Shown here one piece after another: positions 28,752-39,639 of a stretch of 64,000 bases of DNA. The translations under genes and the position numbers were made by a program. This DNA comes from Macrostomum hystrix (taxonomy: Eukaryota; Platyhelminthes; Macrostomidae), in the NCBI GenBank assembly GCA_950097015.1, contig CATNEN010000009.1:746501-810500 (forward strand), written 5' to 3'. How positions within the stretch are numbered: the first letter of the stretch is position 1; each line of letters opens with the position of its first letter. The notes beneath the pieces were generated by a model that saw nothing but the letters and a program-made list of their open reading frames with translations, made no database searches and was not told where the DNA came from.

Positions 28752-31700
28752 TTAGCCACTGGTGACGAGCCCCACGATAGCCAGGAAGCCTGCCGCGATG
28801 GCGGAGAAGCCAGAAATGCAGCCTTTCGTAGTGTTGTAGTGACTCAAGCGGACCATGAGCACACCCAAAAGCACCAGTACTCCTGCGGGAGGGCGATGTG
28901 AGATTTGAGACTGTGAGATTTGAGACTGTGAGATTTGAGACTGTGAGATTTGAGACTGTGAGATTTGAGACTGTGAGATTTGAGACTGTGAGATTTAAGA
29001 CTGTGAGATTTGAGACTGTGAGATTTGAGACTGTGAGATTTGAGACTGTGAGATTTGAGACTGTGAGATTTGAGACTGTGAGATTTGAGACTGAGATTTC
29101 AGACTGTGACATTTCAGGCTGTGAGATTTGAGACTGTTAGATTTGAGACTGTGAGATTTGAGACTGTGAGATTTGAGACTGTGAGATTTGAGACTGTGAG
29201 ATTTGAGACTGTGAGATTTGAGACTGTGAGATTTGAGACTGTGAGATTTGAGACTGTGAGATTTGAGACTGTGAGATTTGAGACTGTGAGATTTGAGACT
29301 GTGAGATTTGAGACTGTGAGATTTGAGACTGAGATTTCAGACTGTGACATTTCAGGCTGTGAGATTTGAGACTGTGAGATTTGAGACTGTGAGATTTGAG
29401 ACTGTGAGATTTGAGACTGTGAGATTTGAGACTGTGAGATTTGAGACTGTGAGATTTGAGACTGTGAGATTTGAGACTGTGAGATTTGAGACTGTGAGAT
29501 TTGAGACTGTGAGATTTGAGACTGTGAGATTTGAGACTGTGAGATTTGAGACTGTGAGATTTGAGACTGTGAGATTTGAGACTGTGAGATTTGAGACTGA
29601 GATTTCAGACTGTGACATTTTTCAGGCTGTGAGATTTGAGACTGTGAGATTTTAGACTGTGAGATTTGAGACTATGAGATTTGAGACTGTGAGATTTGAG
29701 ACTATGAGATTTGAGACTGTGAGATTTGAGACTGTGAGATTTGAGACTGTGAGATTTGAGGCTGTGAGATTTCAGACTGTGAGATTTCAGACTGAGATTT
29801 CAGACTGTGAGATTTGAGACTGTGAGATTTGAGACTGTGAGATTTGAGACTGTGAGATTTGAGACTGTGAGATTTGAGACTGTGAGATTTGAGACTGTGA
29901 GATTTGAGACTGTGAGATTTGAGACTGAGATTTCAGACTGTGACATTTTTCAGGCTGTGAGATTTGAGACTGTGAGATTTTAGACTGTGAGATTTGAGAC
30001 TATGAGATTTGAGACTGTGAGATTTGAGACTATGAGATTTGAGACTGTGAGATTTGAGACTGTGAGATTTGAGACTGTGAGATTTGAGACTGTGAGATTT
30101 GAGACTGTGAGATTTGAGACTGTGAGATTTGAGACTGTGAGATTTGAGACTGTGAGATTTGAGACTGTGAGATTTGAGACTGTGAGATTTGAGACTGTGA
30201 GATTTGAGACTGTGAGATTTGAGACTGTGAGATTTCAGACTGTGAGATTTGAGACTGAGATTTGAAACTGTGAGATTTGAGACTGTGAGATTTGAGACTA
30301 TGAGATTTGAGACTGTGAGATTTGAGACTGTGAGATTTGAGACTGTGAGATTTGAGACTGTGAGATTTGAGACTGTGAGATTTGAGACTGTGAGATTTGA
30401 GACTTAGATTTCAGACTGTGACATTTTTCAGGCTGTGAGATTTGAGACTATGAGATTTGAGACTGTGAGATTTGAGACTGTGAGATTTGAGACTGTGAGA
30501 TTTGAGACTGTGAGATTTGAGACTGTGAGATTTGAGGCTGTGAGATTTCAGACTGTGAGATTTCAGACTGAGATTTCAGACTGTGAGATTTGAGACTGTG
30601 AGATTTGAGACTGTCAGATTTGAGACTGTGAGATTTGAGACTGGTAGATTTGAGACTGTGAGATTTGAGGCTGTGAGATTTGAGACTGTGAGATTTGAGA
30701 CTGTGAGATTTGAGACTGTGAGATTTGAGACTGTGAGATTTGAGACTGAGATTTCAGACTGTGACATTTTTCAGGCTGTGAGATTTGAGACTGTGAGATT
30801 TTAGACTGTGAGATTTGAGACTATGAGATTTGAGACTGTGAGATTTAAGACTGTGAGATTTCAGACTGTGAGATTTGAGACTGAGATTTGAAACTGTGAG
30901 ATTTGAGACTGTGAGATTTGAGACTATGAGATTTGAGACTGTGAGATTTGAGACTGTGAGATTTGAGACTGTGAGATTTGAGACTGTGAGATTTGAGACT
31001 GTGAGATTTGAGACTGTGAGATTTGAGACTTAGATTTCAGACTGTGACATTTTTCAGGCTGTGAGATTTGAGACTATGAGATTTGAGACTGTGAGATTTG
31101 AGACTGTGAGATTTGAGACTGTGAGATTTGAGACTGTGAGATTTGAGACTGTGAGATTTGAGGCTGTGAGATTTCAGACTGTGAGATTTCAGACTGAGAT
31201 TTCAGACTGTGAGATTTGAGACTGTGAGATTTGAGACTGTCAGATTTGAGACTGTGAGATTTGAGACTGGTAGATTTGAGACTGTGAGATTTGAGGCTGT
31301 GAGATTTGAGACTGTGAGATTTGAGGCTGTGAGATTTCAGGCTGTGAGATTTGAGACTGTTAGATTTGAGACTGTGAGATTTGAGACTGTGAGATTTGAG
31401 ACTGAGATTTCAGACTGTGACATTTTTCAGGCTGTGAGATTTGAGACTGTGAGATTTCAGGCTGTGAGATTTGAGACTGTGAGATTTGAGACTGTGAGAT
31501 TTCAGGCTGACATTTCAGGCACTGAGATTTTAGATAACTAGCTTGCTATTCTTGATGCTAGTTAATCGAGCTGTGGTTAGACTGTGATTGAGGCAAGCAC
31601 TGTACATGCTGGGCTGAGCTGCACGCTGAGGATTTCATGTCAGTCGTGAGCTCACAACCATCTCATATCTTCCATAGTGTCGAGGGGTTGGAGTGGGGAC

Positions 31701-34291
31701 TGATGAGGCTCGGAGGCTGCGGAAGCTCGGGTTTCAAATCTCGGCGCACCGCATCGACTGCAGATAAATTGGCGATCGCCTCAAAATGACAGCTCAGACC
31801 TGCCCGGACTCACAAACATCATTCCGACCAGCTTGGGACATGTCAGGTGAGTCCTATGAGCAAAAATACAGAGTCTTGTGGATACTCAAATAGACTCACT
31901 GGCATAGCCTCACTGGCATAGCCTCACTGGCATAGCCTCACTGGCATAGCCTCACTGGCATAGCCTCACTGGCATAGCCTCACTGGCATAGCCTCACTGG
32001 CATAGCCTCACTGGCATAGCCTCACTGGCATAGCCTCACTGGCATAGCCTCACTGGCATAGCCTCACTAACATAGCCTCACTGGCATAGCCTCACTGGCA
32101 TAGCCTCACTGGCATAGCCTGATAGAATGATGGCATAGACTCACTGGCATAGCCTCACTGGCATAGCCTGATAGAATGATGGCATAGCCTCACTGGCATA
32201 GCCTGATAGAATGATGGCATAGCCTCACTGGCATAGCCTGATAGAATGATGGCATAGACTCACTGGCATAGCCTGATAGAATGATGGCATAGACTCACTG
32301 GCATAGCCTGATAGAATGATGGCATAGACTCACTGGCATAGCCTGATAGAATGATGGCATAGACTCACTGGCATAGCCTGATAGAATGATGGCATAGACT
32401 CACTGGCATAGCCTGATAGAATGATGGCATAGACTCACTGGCATAGCCTGATAGAATGATGGCATAGACTCACTGGCATAGCCTGATAGAATGATGGCAT
32501 AGACTCACTGGCATAGCCTGATAGAATGATGGCATAGACTCACTGGCATAGCCTGATAGAATGATGGCATAGCCTCACTGGCATAGCCTGATAGAATGAT
32601 GGCATAGACTCACTGGCATAGCCTGATAGAATGATGGCATAGACTCACTGGCATAGCCTGATAGAATGATGGCATAGACTCACTGGCATAGCCTGATAGA
32701 ATGATGGCATATCATAGAATGATAAGCCAGAACAGATGTAATTCAGAGCTAGTATGTAAATAGTCACTTTCACAGCTAGCCTGGCTGACCCAGAGTAACT
32801 CAAAAGTCTGGCAAGTCCATTTGAAAGTTAATTAGCATAAACTGACCGACAGCTGGCAGTGAGGCCAGCTGCACAGAGTCGCAGGGGAGGGGCACACGCG
32901 GAATGACTAATGGAGGAAACTCGGCCCGACCCCGGTGAGAGAATTGGCGGTCCGAGTTCTCTCAAATGTCAGCGGCTTGTCGCTGTGGGCTAAAACGCAA
33001 CTCGCAACGCTTTCGCAAAAAAACAAACAGACGAACTGCCGCAGCAGCAGCAGCAGGCGAGCATGGCGGCATTCTCTGAGAAGCACTCACTGCTCAAGAC
33101 CAGCATCATTCTCAGCTGCATTGGCTTCATCTGCTACCTGCAGTTCCCCGTGCTCAGCTGCCCGGGCTTTTCAAGCCTCCTGGCCAACAGCCTCTGTGAT
33201 GCGGCCTCCGGCATGGCGCACCAGGCATTCGGCATCATCTCCCTGCTGCTGTTCTACTCACTGCTGCTCATCCTCATTCTGTACGTGTTCGTGGAGGAGG
33301 CCAGCAACTACAACATTTTGGCCTTCGCTTGCTTCATCATCGCCTTCCTTACTGGTGAGCGAATGTCACAATGTCACTGTCACAATGTCACTCTGTCACA
33401 ATGTCACTCTGTCACAATGTCACTCTGTCACAATGTCACTCTGTCACAATGTCACTCTGTCACAATGTCACTCTGTCACAATGTCACTCTGTCACAATGT
33501 CACTCTGTCACAATGTCACTCTGTCACAATGTCACTCTGTCACAATGTCACTCTGTCACAATGTCACTCTGTCACAATGTCACTCTGTCACAATGTCACT
33601 CTGTCACAATGTCACTCTGTCACAATGTCACTCTGTCACAATGTCACTCTGTCACAATGTCACAATGTCACACTGTATTACACCTCGCAGCTGCTTTCAT
33701 CCTGTTGGCGGCCTTCGTGGAGCCGACGCTGATCAACCAGTCAGCGACCAGCTGGGCAGGGCTGGGCGCCACCTGCTCATCCCTGACTGGCATTCTGCTG
33801 CTGGTGTACTGCATCCGGGGCACCAGCGGCGCCTGACACAGCTGACACTGGACCCCTTACTAACTGCCCCTGTTACCATATTCATTGTGTAGCAAATTAA
33901 AAGCGAAACGTTCTCATGCGACTGTCGCCAATAAATATACAGTTTAGTCTGTGGCTCAGGCAGCCCTCCCCACAAAGCCTGTTTCCTATTATTGGCTTCA
34001 TATTTTGTACTGTCTGAGCTAACTGCTCACAGTCTTCTCACCTGCTGCCAAGGCGGTGATGAGGTACGCAATTAGCAGTGGCATCAGCTTGGCCTCGTCC
34101 ACGAAGATGTAGACGGACAGCATGACGACTGCGGCCGTGTAGAACAGGTAGGCGAGCACCGACACGGCCTGACCGCCCCTGTCGCCGGTGGCGCCCCAGT
34201 AGAAGTTGCTGTAGAGCAGCAGCAGGAAGCCGATTGCGGTGAAGAAGAATGCCAGTTTTAGCCACTTGCTCAGCGATTCCAGTTCGGCCAT
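28752..34291 (-). CDS. Small four-TM membrane protein, two exons, hosts nested paralog
   Basis: Exon 1 is 34042-34291 and exon 2 is 28752-28882; the GT-AG intron is in phase 1, and together they code 126 residues. Four hydrophobic segments are seen at about 9-29, 42-65, 69-95 and 105-122, with almost no loops and no signal peptide. The motif YIFVDEA follows TM2. The plus-strand gene at 33063-33836 has the same four-segment plan, the matching motif YVFVEEA, and an intron at the same place and phase, so the two are paralogs. The 5.2-kb intron contains that paralog, a 2.6-kb 15-bp array and a second array. The family is not recognised; general four-span membrane folds (MARVEL-like, claudin-like) are possibilities only. 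AATAAA follows exon 2. Confidence 0.8.
28895..31530. repeat. 15-bp minisatellite, about 175 copies, 627-bp higher-order units
   Basis: The unit is ACTGTGAGATTTGAG. It is broken by short variants such as ACTGAGATTTCAGACTGTGA and CATTTTTCAGGCTG. Marker variants GATTTGAAACTG (30259, 30886) and GAGACTGGTAGATTT (30639, 31266) recur 627 bp apart, so a large block was duplicated. The array begins about 12 bp inside the minus-strand gene intron, next to the exon 2 acceptor. Stop-free frames in both directions (RFETV..., SNLTV...) are artefacts. Confidence 0.96.
31531..31894. other. Unassigned intron sequence
   Basis: Ordinary sequence between two arrays inside the four-TM gene intron. No feature recognised. 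Confidence 0.5.
31895..32715. repeat. 14-bp array passing into a 35-bp composite array
   Basis: About 16 copies of CCTCACTGGCATAG are followed by about 17 copies of a 35-bp composite that joins the 14-bp unit to CCTGATAGAATGATGGCATAG. The composite clearly arose from the simpler unit. Sequence from 32716 to 33062 is unassigned and would hold the promoter of the plus-strand gene. Confidence 0.95.
33063..33836 (+). CDS. Small four-TM membrane protein nested in intron of its paralog
   Basis: Exon 1 is 33063-33354 and exon 2 is 33691-33836; the intron is in phase 1 and the product has 145 residues. Hydrophobic segments lie at about 10-32, 58-80, 87-111 and 122-141, with YVFVEEAS after the second. 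The protein is equivalent to the minus-strand gene 28752-34291, with the same intron position and phase. The 336-bp intron is a 16-bp minisatellite, a multiple of three and stop-free, so an unspliced mRNA would encode 257 residues with a Ser/His/Val/Cys repeat inserted in TM3. The spliced form restores TM3, as the paralog supports. AATAAA lies at 33930. Family not recognised. Confidence 0.82.
   Translation: MAAFSEKHSLLKTSIILSCIGFICYLQFPVLSCPGFSSLLANSLCDAASGMAHQAFGIISLLLFYSLLLILILYVFVEEASNYNILAFACFIIAFLTGERMSQCHCHNVTLSQCHSVTMSLCHNVTLSQCHSVTMSLCHNVTLSQCHSVTMSLCHNVTLSQCHSVTMSLCHNVTLSQCHSVTMSLCHNVTLSQCHSVTMSQCHTVLHLAAAFILLAAFVEPTLINQSATSWAGLGATCSSLTGILLLVYCIRGTSGA
33362..33675. repeat. 16-bp minisatellite filling the nested gene intron
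   Basis: About 19 copies of a 16-bp unit (CACTCTGTCACAATGT) start a few bases after the GTGAGC donor and end about 15 bp before the CGCAG acceptor. It is open in all three plus-strand frames. Confidence 0.95.
33930..33935 (+). terminator. Poly(A) signal AATAAA of nested four-TM gene
   Basis: Canonical hexamer 94 bp downstream of the 33834-33836 stop. Confidence 0.7.
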
Positions 34292-35105
34292 GCTCGGTAG
34301 ATGCTGTTCTGCTGAAGCAATTCGGTCTGAGCTCTGTTTTTTGGTGCGCTTTAACGGCTAAGCAAATGTGAATTTGTGTTGTTCTTTTATTTCGACTGGC
34401 ATTTGGGGGGTCGGGTGGGGGCAGAGGTTTGGGGGGCCAGATGAAAATGCGCAATCAATGCTTTCGGGTTCGCGCAGCGACTCTCCGTTATATTACTGCC
34501 GGGCCGGAAATTTTACTGCTCATAGGTGAGAACCGGGCGCAGCTTAATTTACTTTAAATGCAAGCAAATATGCTTCTGCGCTGTGAATGAAACGATCAAT
34601 TAGACCCGCCTGTCTTTACCGTTTATTAGCTGGGTACTGAACCAATGCAGGACACAAACTGTTCGAATTTAGTCGGGAATCGAGCCCCCCGATAGTTAAG
34701 TCGTCGTTTAAACGCAGGATACAAGCCCTTTTCTGCAATAGATTCCATAAATATTCCAAAACCCATTATTAATTGAACTCGCGGGTTTAGTATATAGGAT
34801 TAGCAGAAGAACCCCATTGTATCGAGAGCTGAGAATCAAGTCTCCCTAATAAGTATATATATATAGATACGGAAAGTGGATATACAAATCGTATTTTCTC
34901 TCGATAAAGTCAAAGTGCATTTGCACACTGTTATTATGCAAATCTGGGTGCCCTTTACTTCGGCCATAGACTACTGAAGCCATGTTTGTCGATGAAATTT
35001 TCAAACAAGTGAGTGCTCTCCTAGCTTTGGTGGAGAATCTGGATTGAATATAGTTTTATTCAAATTGAGCCAAGCCATTCCAATATTCAAAATCAAATTT
35101 GGAAC
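34292..35105. other. Intergenic region between divergent genes
   Basis: It separates the minus-strand four-TM start (34291) from the plus-strand GAR-domain gene (35106), so promoters for both are expected. A short TATA/ATAT run lies near 34856-34868. At 34981 an ATG opens nine codons followed by GTGAGT (donor at 35008), which could be a tiny first exon of the downstream gene; this is speculative. Confidence 0.45.
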
Positions 35106-37256
35106 ATGCGGGACAAGCGCACGAGGCCCGAGCAGCAGTCGCAGGCGAATCCTGGAGAGGCAATGCAGGAAATTCGCGGCATGATCGAACAGATCCGGCG
35201 CTGCGAGGCCCTACTGTCTGACGGCAGCAATGAAGGCACTGGCCGACTGTCCGGCCAGTTATTGGCGAAGGCTGACCGCCTCAGCAGGCTCCGCCGCCGC
35301 CGAGTGCGGCCCGAGTCCGCCCCCAGCTCTGACCGCAACAACAACAAATGCTGCTCCGGCAGAGGCCAAGGCACGGCCATACATGAAGTCCAGCCGGAGA
35401 CGCGTGATGCCTCGCTGGAAAGTTGCGACCAGTTTCCGGTTTCCGACCAGTTAATCGGCGAGGCGAGCGTCGAGAGTCTGAACTCGAGCCTCGAGGAGGG
35501 CCCGCTTGACTCCGTTGTAGGCGGCGGTCAAGGACGCGGCAAAAATGATTCGAAGGCCAAGTCGGCTGCAGGCGGCAAAACTGATTCGAAGACCAATCAG
35601 CAGGCTGAAGACGGCGGTCAAGGACGCGACAAAGCAGATTTTAAGCACCAGGAGTACTGCCTCTGCCACAAGCGAAAGTGCAATAATTGCGGCAGCCTCT
35701 GTCCATGCTCTGAGCACGCCTGCCCCGGCTGTGGGAGCTTGAGCCGGGTGGTCATGACTATGCGCTCGGTCAACGGACTCAAGGTGTGTACACGGCTACT
35801 GATAATCTCCCAGAAATTTTGTTTGTGTATTGTCGCATATAGGACTGAGACTGCACAACTGTACACAGCCTTTAGAAGCATTGCACAACAGCCCAGGTGG
35901 GCTAGGTGTATAATAAAAATACTATTAATATTATTTGCAGGAGGGCTGTGGGCGATGACACACCATTTGGTGACAGTAGACCCGCAGCCAGCGAGGAGGC
36001 AATTCTGCCCATTCCGCTGACTCCTGAGCACACACTACTGTGTACATCTGCCCTGACTTTCTCATCGTCAGGCAGTGTACACTTCACTGTGCCTTGGAGG
36101 TTGGCCCTTGAGGTCGTAAATTGCACGACAAGCCCCCAAGCCTTCTCTCCGCGGCTGCGCCCCAAATAAATGTCTCCTCACCACGGAATCGAGCTCAGGT
36201 ATCATTGGTGCGAGCGGCAAAAGTGTTAGACCGGTCGGCCACTCAAACATTAGGCTAGGTTTCATTTCTGCCAAACTATCTCTGGATGGACTTTTACGAG
36301 GAAAAATGAATTAATCAATGCTTTCAATGCCACAGGTCAGGGGTCGGCAAACTTATTTGCGTGCGGGCCACGGAAAGAACCTAAAATACTACAGCGGGCC
36401 GCATTAACTGTTGGAATATGAGAAAGGGGATCGAGATAAGACACAGGAGAGAGAAGACGGGAGAGATGAGACACGGGATAGACGAGACAGGGGAGAGATG
36501 AGACAAAGAAAATATAAGACATAGAAGAGTGAGCCAGGGAGACATGAGACAGGGGAGAGATAAGACACATGACAGATAAGACCGACGAGAGTATGAGACT
36601 CTCCATCTCCTGATGACAGAGACTATATGTGTTGGAAGGGGCAACGGGCCGGATTTGGGAGCTTCGAGAGCCGGAGTTTGCCGACCCCTGCCATAGGGTT
36701 AACCTAGTGCAAGAAATAGCAGGCAATTAATGTTGGAACGAAATTTAATTTTGACTGTCGGTAAATATTTTCCACTCATCAATGCAACCAATTATGCCAC
36801 TGATGTGAATGATTCAGTAGCACTCAGAGCAAATTGCTATTAAAATTCGCACCCTCCCCGCTGCAGACAATCGCCGAAGCGCAGAAGTGTCGCTACCGGA
36901 ATGGCAAAGTGGTCAGAGCCAAGCGCTGCCGGACGCAAGGCAAGCGCTTCCTCATGAACGAGAATCCTATCACCGCTGATTCGTCCGGCGAGTGCGCCCA
37001 CTCCGTCATGGTGCGCGTGGGCGGCGGCTTCGTGCCCCTAGTCGAATACCTGAAGTCGCACAACAAGGTGGTGCTGTCCAAGTTCACCAGATGCGATGGT
37101 AGCGCCTTCCTCAGCCCGTGGCAGCCTCACTACCCAGGGCCATTGCGAAAGGGCCGGCCGAGGGGAATTCGCTACGTGGACTCGGTCACCCAGCAGCTGG
37201 AGGAGCTCATCTTTGCAAACAAGGAGGTCGGCAAGTCAACGTGCGTCTGTACTTGA
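35106..37256 (+). CDS. GAS2-related (GAR) domain protein, N-terminus and C-terminus uncertain
   Basis: Two exons are seen: 35106-35783 and 36867-37256, with a phase-0 GT-AG intron, giving 355 residues. The first exon has a charged, helical N-terminal part (about 1-65), a Ser/Gly/Lys-rich linker, and a Cys cluster at about 182-212 (CLCHKRKCNNCGSLCPCSEH ... CPGCG) that looks metal-binding. The second exon holds the GAR domain: KCRYRNGK, then HSVMVRVGGGFVPLVEYLKS, the hallmark VMVRVGGG plus acidic-hydrophobic helix of GAS2/Pigs/spectraplakin proteins, which binds microtubules. A calponin-homology domain, usual upstream in GAS2, is not found in the window. The last bases could also be a donor (AAC/GTGCGT at 37240), so the 3' end is uncertain. 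Intron retention would end the protein at 36020 instead. Confidence 0.72.
36176..36248 (-). mobile_element. tRNA-like SINE head in GAR gene intron
   Basis: The minus strand reads an A-box-like GTGGCCGACCGG and a B-box-like GAGCTCGATTCC at tRNA spacing. It resembles the 6130-6200 segment in its middle and B-box part. It is probably a SINE head, not a working tRNA. Confidence 0.45.
36338..36690. mobile_element. hAT-type MITE with internal minisatellite
   Basis: Perfect 16-bp terminal inverted repeats: CAGGGGTCGGCAAACT at the left and its reverse complement at the right, of hAT type. The flanking 8-bp sequences CCACAGGT and CCATAGGG match at 6 of 8 positions, as an aged hAT target duplication would. 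The body keeps short GC-rich ends (GCGGGCC, GGGCCGG) around a degenerate purine-rich tandem repeat (GAGACAGGGGAGAGATGAGA-like). No transposase. It lies in the intron of the GAR-domain gene. Confidence 0.85.
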
Positions 37257-37646
37257 ACAATGGGGCTGAGAACTGCGCTGAGTTCAGTTGCCCTTTCCTG
37301 TTATCCCCACCCGGCCTCGTCAACGACATTTGCTGCCTTGCTTCCATTGTCTCAAAAACCTGTCCAAGTACTTATTTGCCTAGGTTTCAATAGTGCCTCT
37401 GACGCTGCAGCGACTCCCTAGGACCGGATCGTAGTTTCTGTAACCCAACGCGACCTGCCCGATTGTGTTTTTTCTGTCTTATTTCGCCTAATCTCCGAGG
37501 AGAAATCCGCCTTAACAACGTTATTTTAGTTTTGCTACCGAGCACCTCAACTCAAACATGACCAATAAGTAGCTCTACGGGTAGAATGAGTGCGACTTCC
37601 CATTTTTTTACTGTCGACATGCCAGCCGTGGCTTACTTTGCGATGC
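37257..37646. other. Region after GAR gene
   Basis: Possible 3' UTR. I see no AATAAA here, which leaves the gene end open. No other feature. Confidence 0.45.
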
Positions 37647-39395
37647 CTCTGCAACCTGCCCTTCCCTCAGTCTGTAGATGATCTGCAACCTGCCCTTCCC
37701 TCAGTCTGTAGATAGTCTGCAACCTACTCTTCCCTCAGTCTGTAGATGATCTGCAACCTGCCCTTCCCTCAGTCTGTAGATGATCTGCAACCTACTCTTC
37801 CCTCAGTCTGTAGATGATCTGCAACCTACTCTTCCCTCAGTCTGTAGATGATCTGCAACCTACTCTTCCCTCAGTCTGTAGATGATCTGCAACCTACTCT
37901 TCCCTCAGTCTGTAGATGATCTGCAACCTACTCTTCCCTCAGTCTGTAGATGATCTGCAATTTGCCCTTCCCTCAGTCTGTAGATGATCTGCAACATGCC
38001 CTTCCCTCAGTCTGTAGATGATCTGCAATTTGCCCTTCCCTCAGTCTGTAGATGATCTGCAACATGCCCTTCCCTCAGTCTGTAGATGATCTGCAACCTG
38101 CCCTTCCCTCAGTCTGTAGATGATCTGCAACCTGCCCTTCCCTCAGTCTGTAGATGATCTGCAACCTGCCCTTCCCTCAGTCTGTAGATGATCTGCAACC
38201 TGCCCTTCCCTCAGTCTGTAGATGATCTGCAATTTGACCTTCCCTCAGTCTGTAGATGATCTGCAATTTGCCCTTCCCTCAGTCTGTAGATGATCTGCAA
38301 CATGCCCTTCCCTCAGTCTGTAGATGATCTGCAATTTGCCCTTCCCTCAGTCTGTAGATGATCTGCAATTTGCCCTTCCCTCAGTCTGTAGATGATCTGC
38401 AACCTGCCCTTCCCTCAGTCTGTAGATGATCTGCAATTTGCCCTTCCCTCAGTCTGTAGATGATCTGCAACCTGCCCTTCCCTCAGTCTGTAGATGATCT
38501 GCAATTTGACCTTCCCTCAGTCTGTAGATGATCTGCAACCTGCCCTTCCCTCAGTCTGTAGATGATCTGCAACCTGCCCTTCCCTCAGTCTGTAGATGAT
38601 CTGCAACCTGCCCTTCCCTCAGTCTGTAGATGATCTGCAATTTGACCTTCCCTCAGTCTGTAGATGATCTGCAACCTGCCCTTCCCTCAGTCTGTAGATG
38701 ATCTGCAACCTGCCCTTCCCTCAGTCTGTAGATGATCTGCAATTTGACCTTCCCTCAGTCTGTAGATGATCTGCAACCTGCCCTTCCCTCAGTCTGTAGA
38801 TGATCTGCAACCTGCCCTTCCCTCAGTCTGTAGATGATCTGCAACCTGCCCTTCCCTCAGTCTGTAGATGATCTGCAATTTGACCTTCCCTCAGTCTGTA
38901 GATGATCTGCAATTTGCCCTTCCCTCAGTCTGTAGATGATCTGCAACATGCCCTTCCCTCAGTCTGTAGATGATCTGCAATTTGCCCTTCCCTCAGTCTG
39001 TAGATGATCTGCAATTTGCCCTTCCCTCAGTCTGTAGATGATCTGCAACCTGCCCTTCCCTCAGTCTGTAGATGATCTGCAACATGCCCTTCCCTCAGTC
39101 TGTAGATGATCTGCAATTTGCCCTTCCCTCAGTCTGTAGATGATCTGCAACATGCCCTTCCCTCAGTCTGTAGATGATCTGCAATTTGCCCTTCCCTCAG
39201 TCTGTAGATGATCTGCAACATGCCCTTCCCTCAGTCTGTAGATGATCTGCAATTTGCCCTTCCCTCAGTCTGTAGATGATCTGCAACCTGCCCTTCCCTC
39301 AGTCTGTAGATGATCTGCAACCTGCCCTTCCCTCAGTCTGTAGATGATCTGCAACCTGCCCTTCCCTCAGTCTGTAGATGATCTGCAACCTGCCT
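37647..39395. repeat. 34-bp minisatellite, about 51 copies
   Basis: The unit contains CCCTCAGTCTGTAGATGATC and TGCAACCTGCCCTT. Variants CTACTC, TTTGCC, ATGCCC and TTTGACC are clustered in runs. No open reading frame is implied. Confidence 0.96.
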
Positions 39396-39639
39396 GCCTC
39401 CCCTAGCTGCCACAATGCTCAAAAAAATCTGCTCTGCTCCCCAGAAGCACTCTGATAGCTGTGCTTGACCAGCTGATAATTAATAGAAACTCGCTTAGTT
39501 GTTTTGCAAGTCATATAATATGCAGGAAAGTTTAAAATCGACCTGTACATTTGAATAGGGCAGAGTTTTGATAAATTAAAAACAGAAACGAAATAACTGA
39601 ATTTTTTGCTGCAGCCGCAGCTGCATGCAAGGCAGTCAG

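Noticed and set aside
28738-31541. Many RFETV and SNLTV repeat frames on both strands
   Set aside because: Artefacts of the 15-bp array; only the 131-bp segment 28752-28882 next to it is a real exon, in a different frame.
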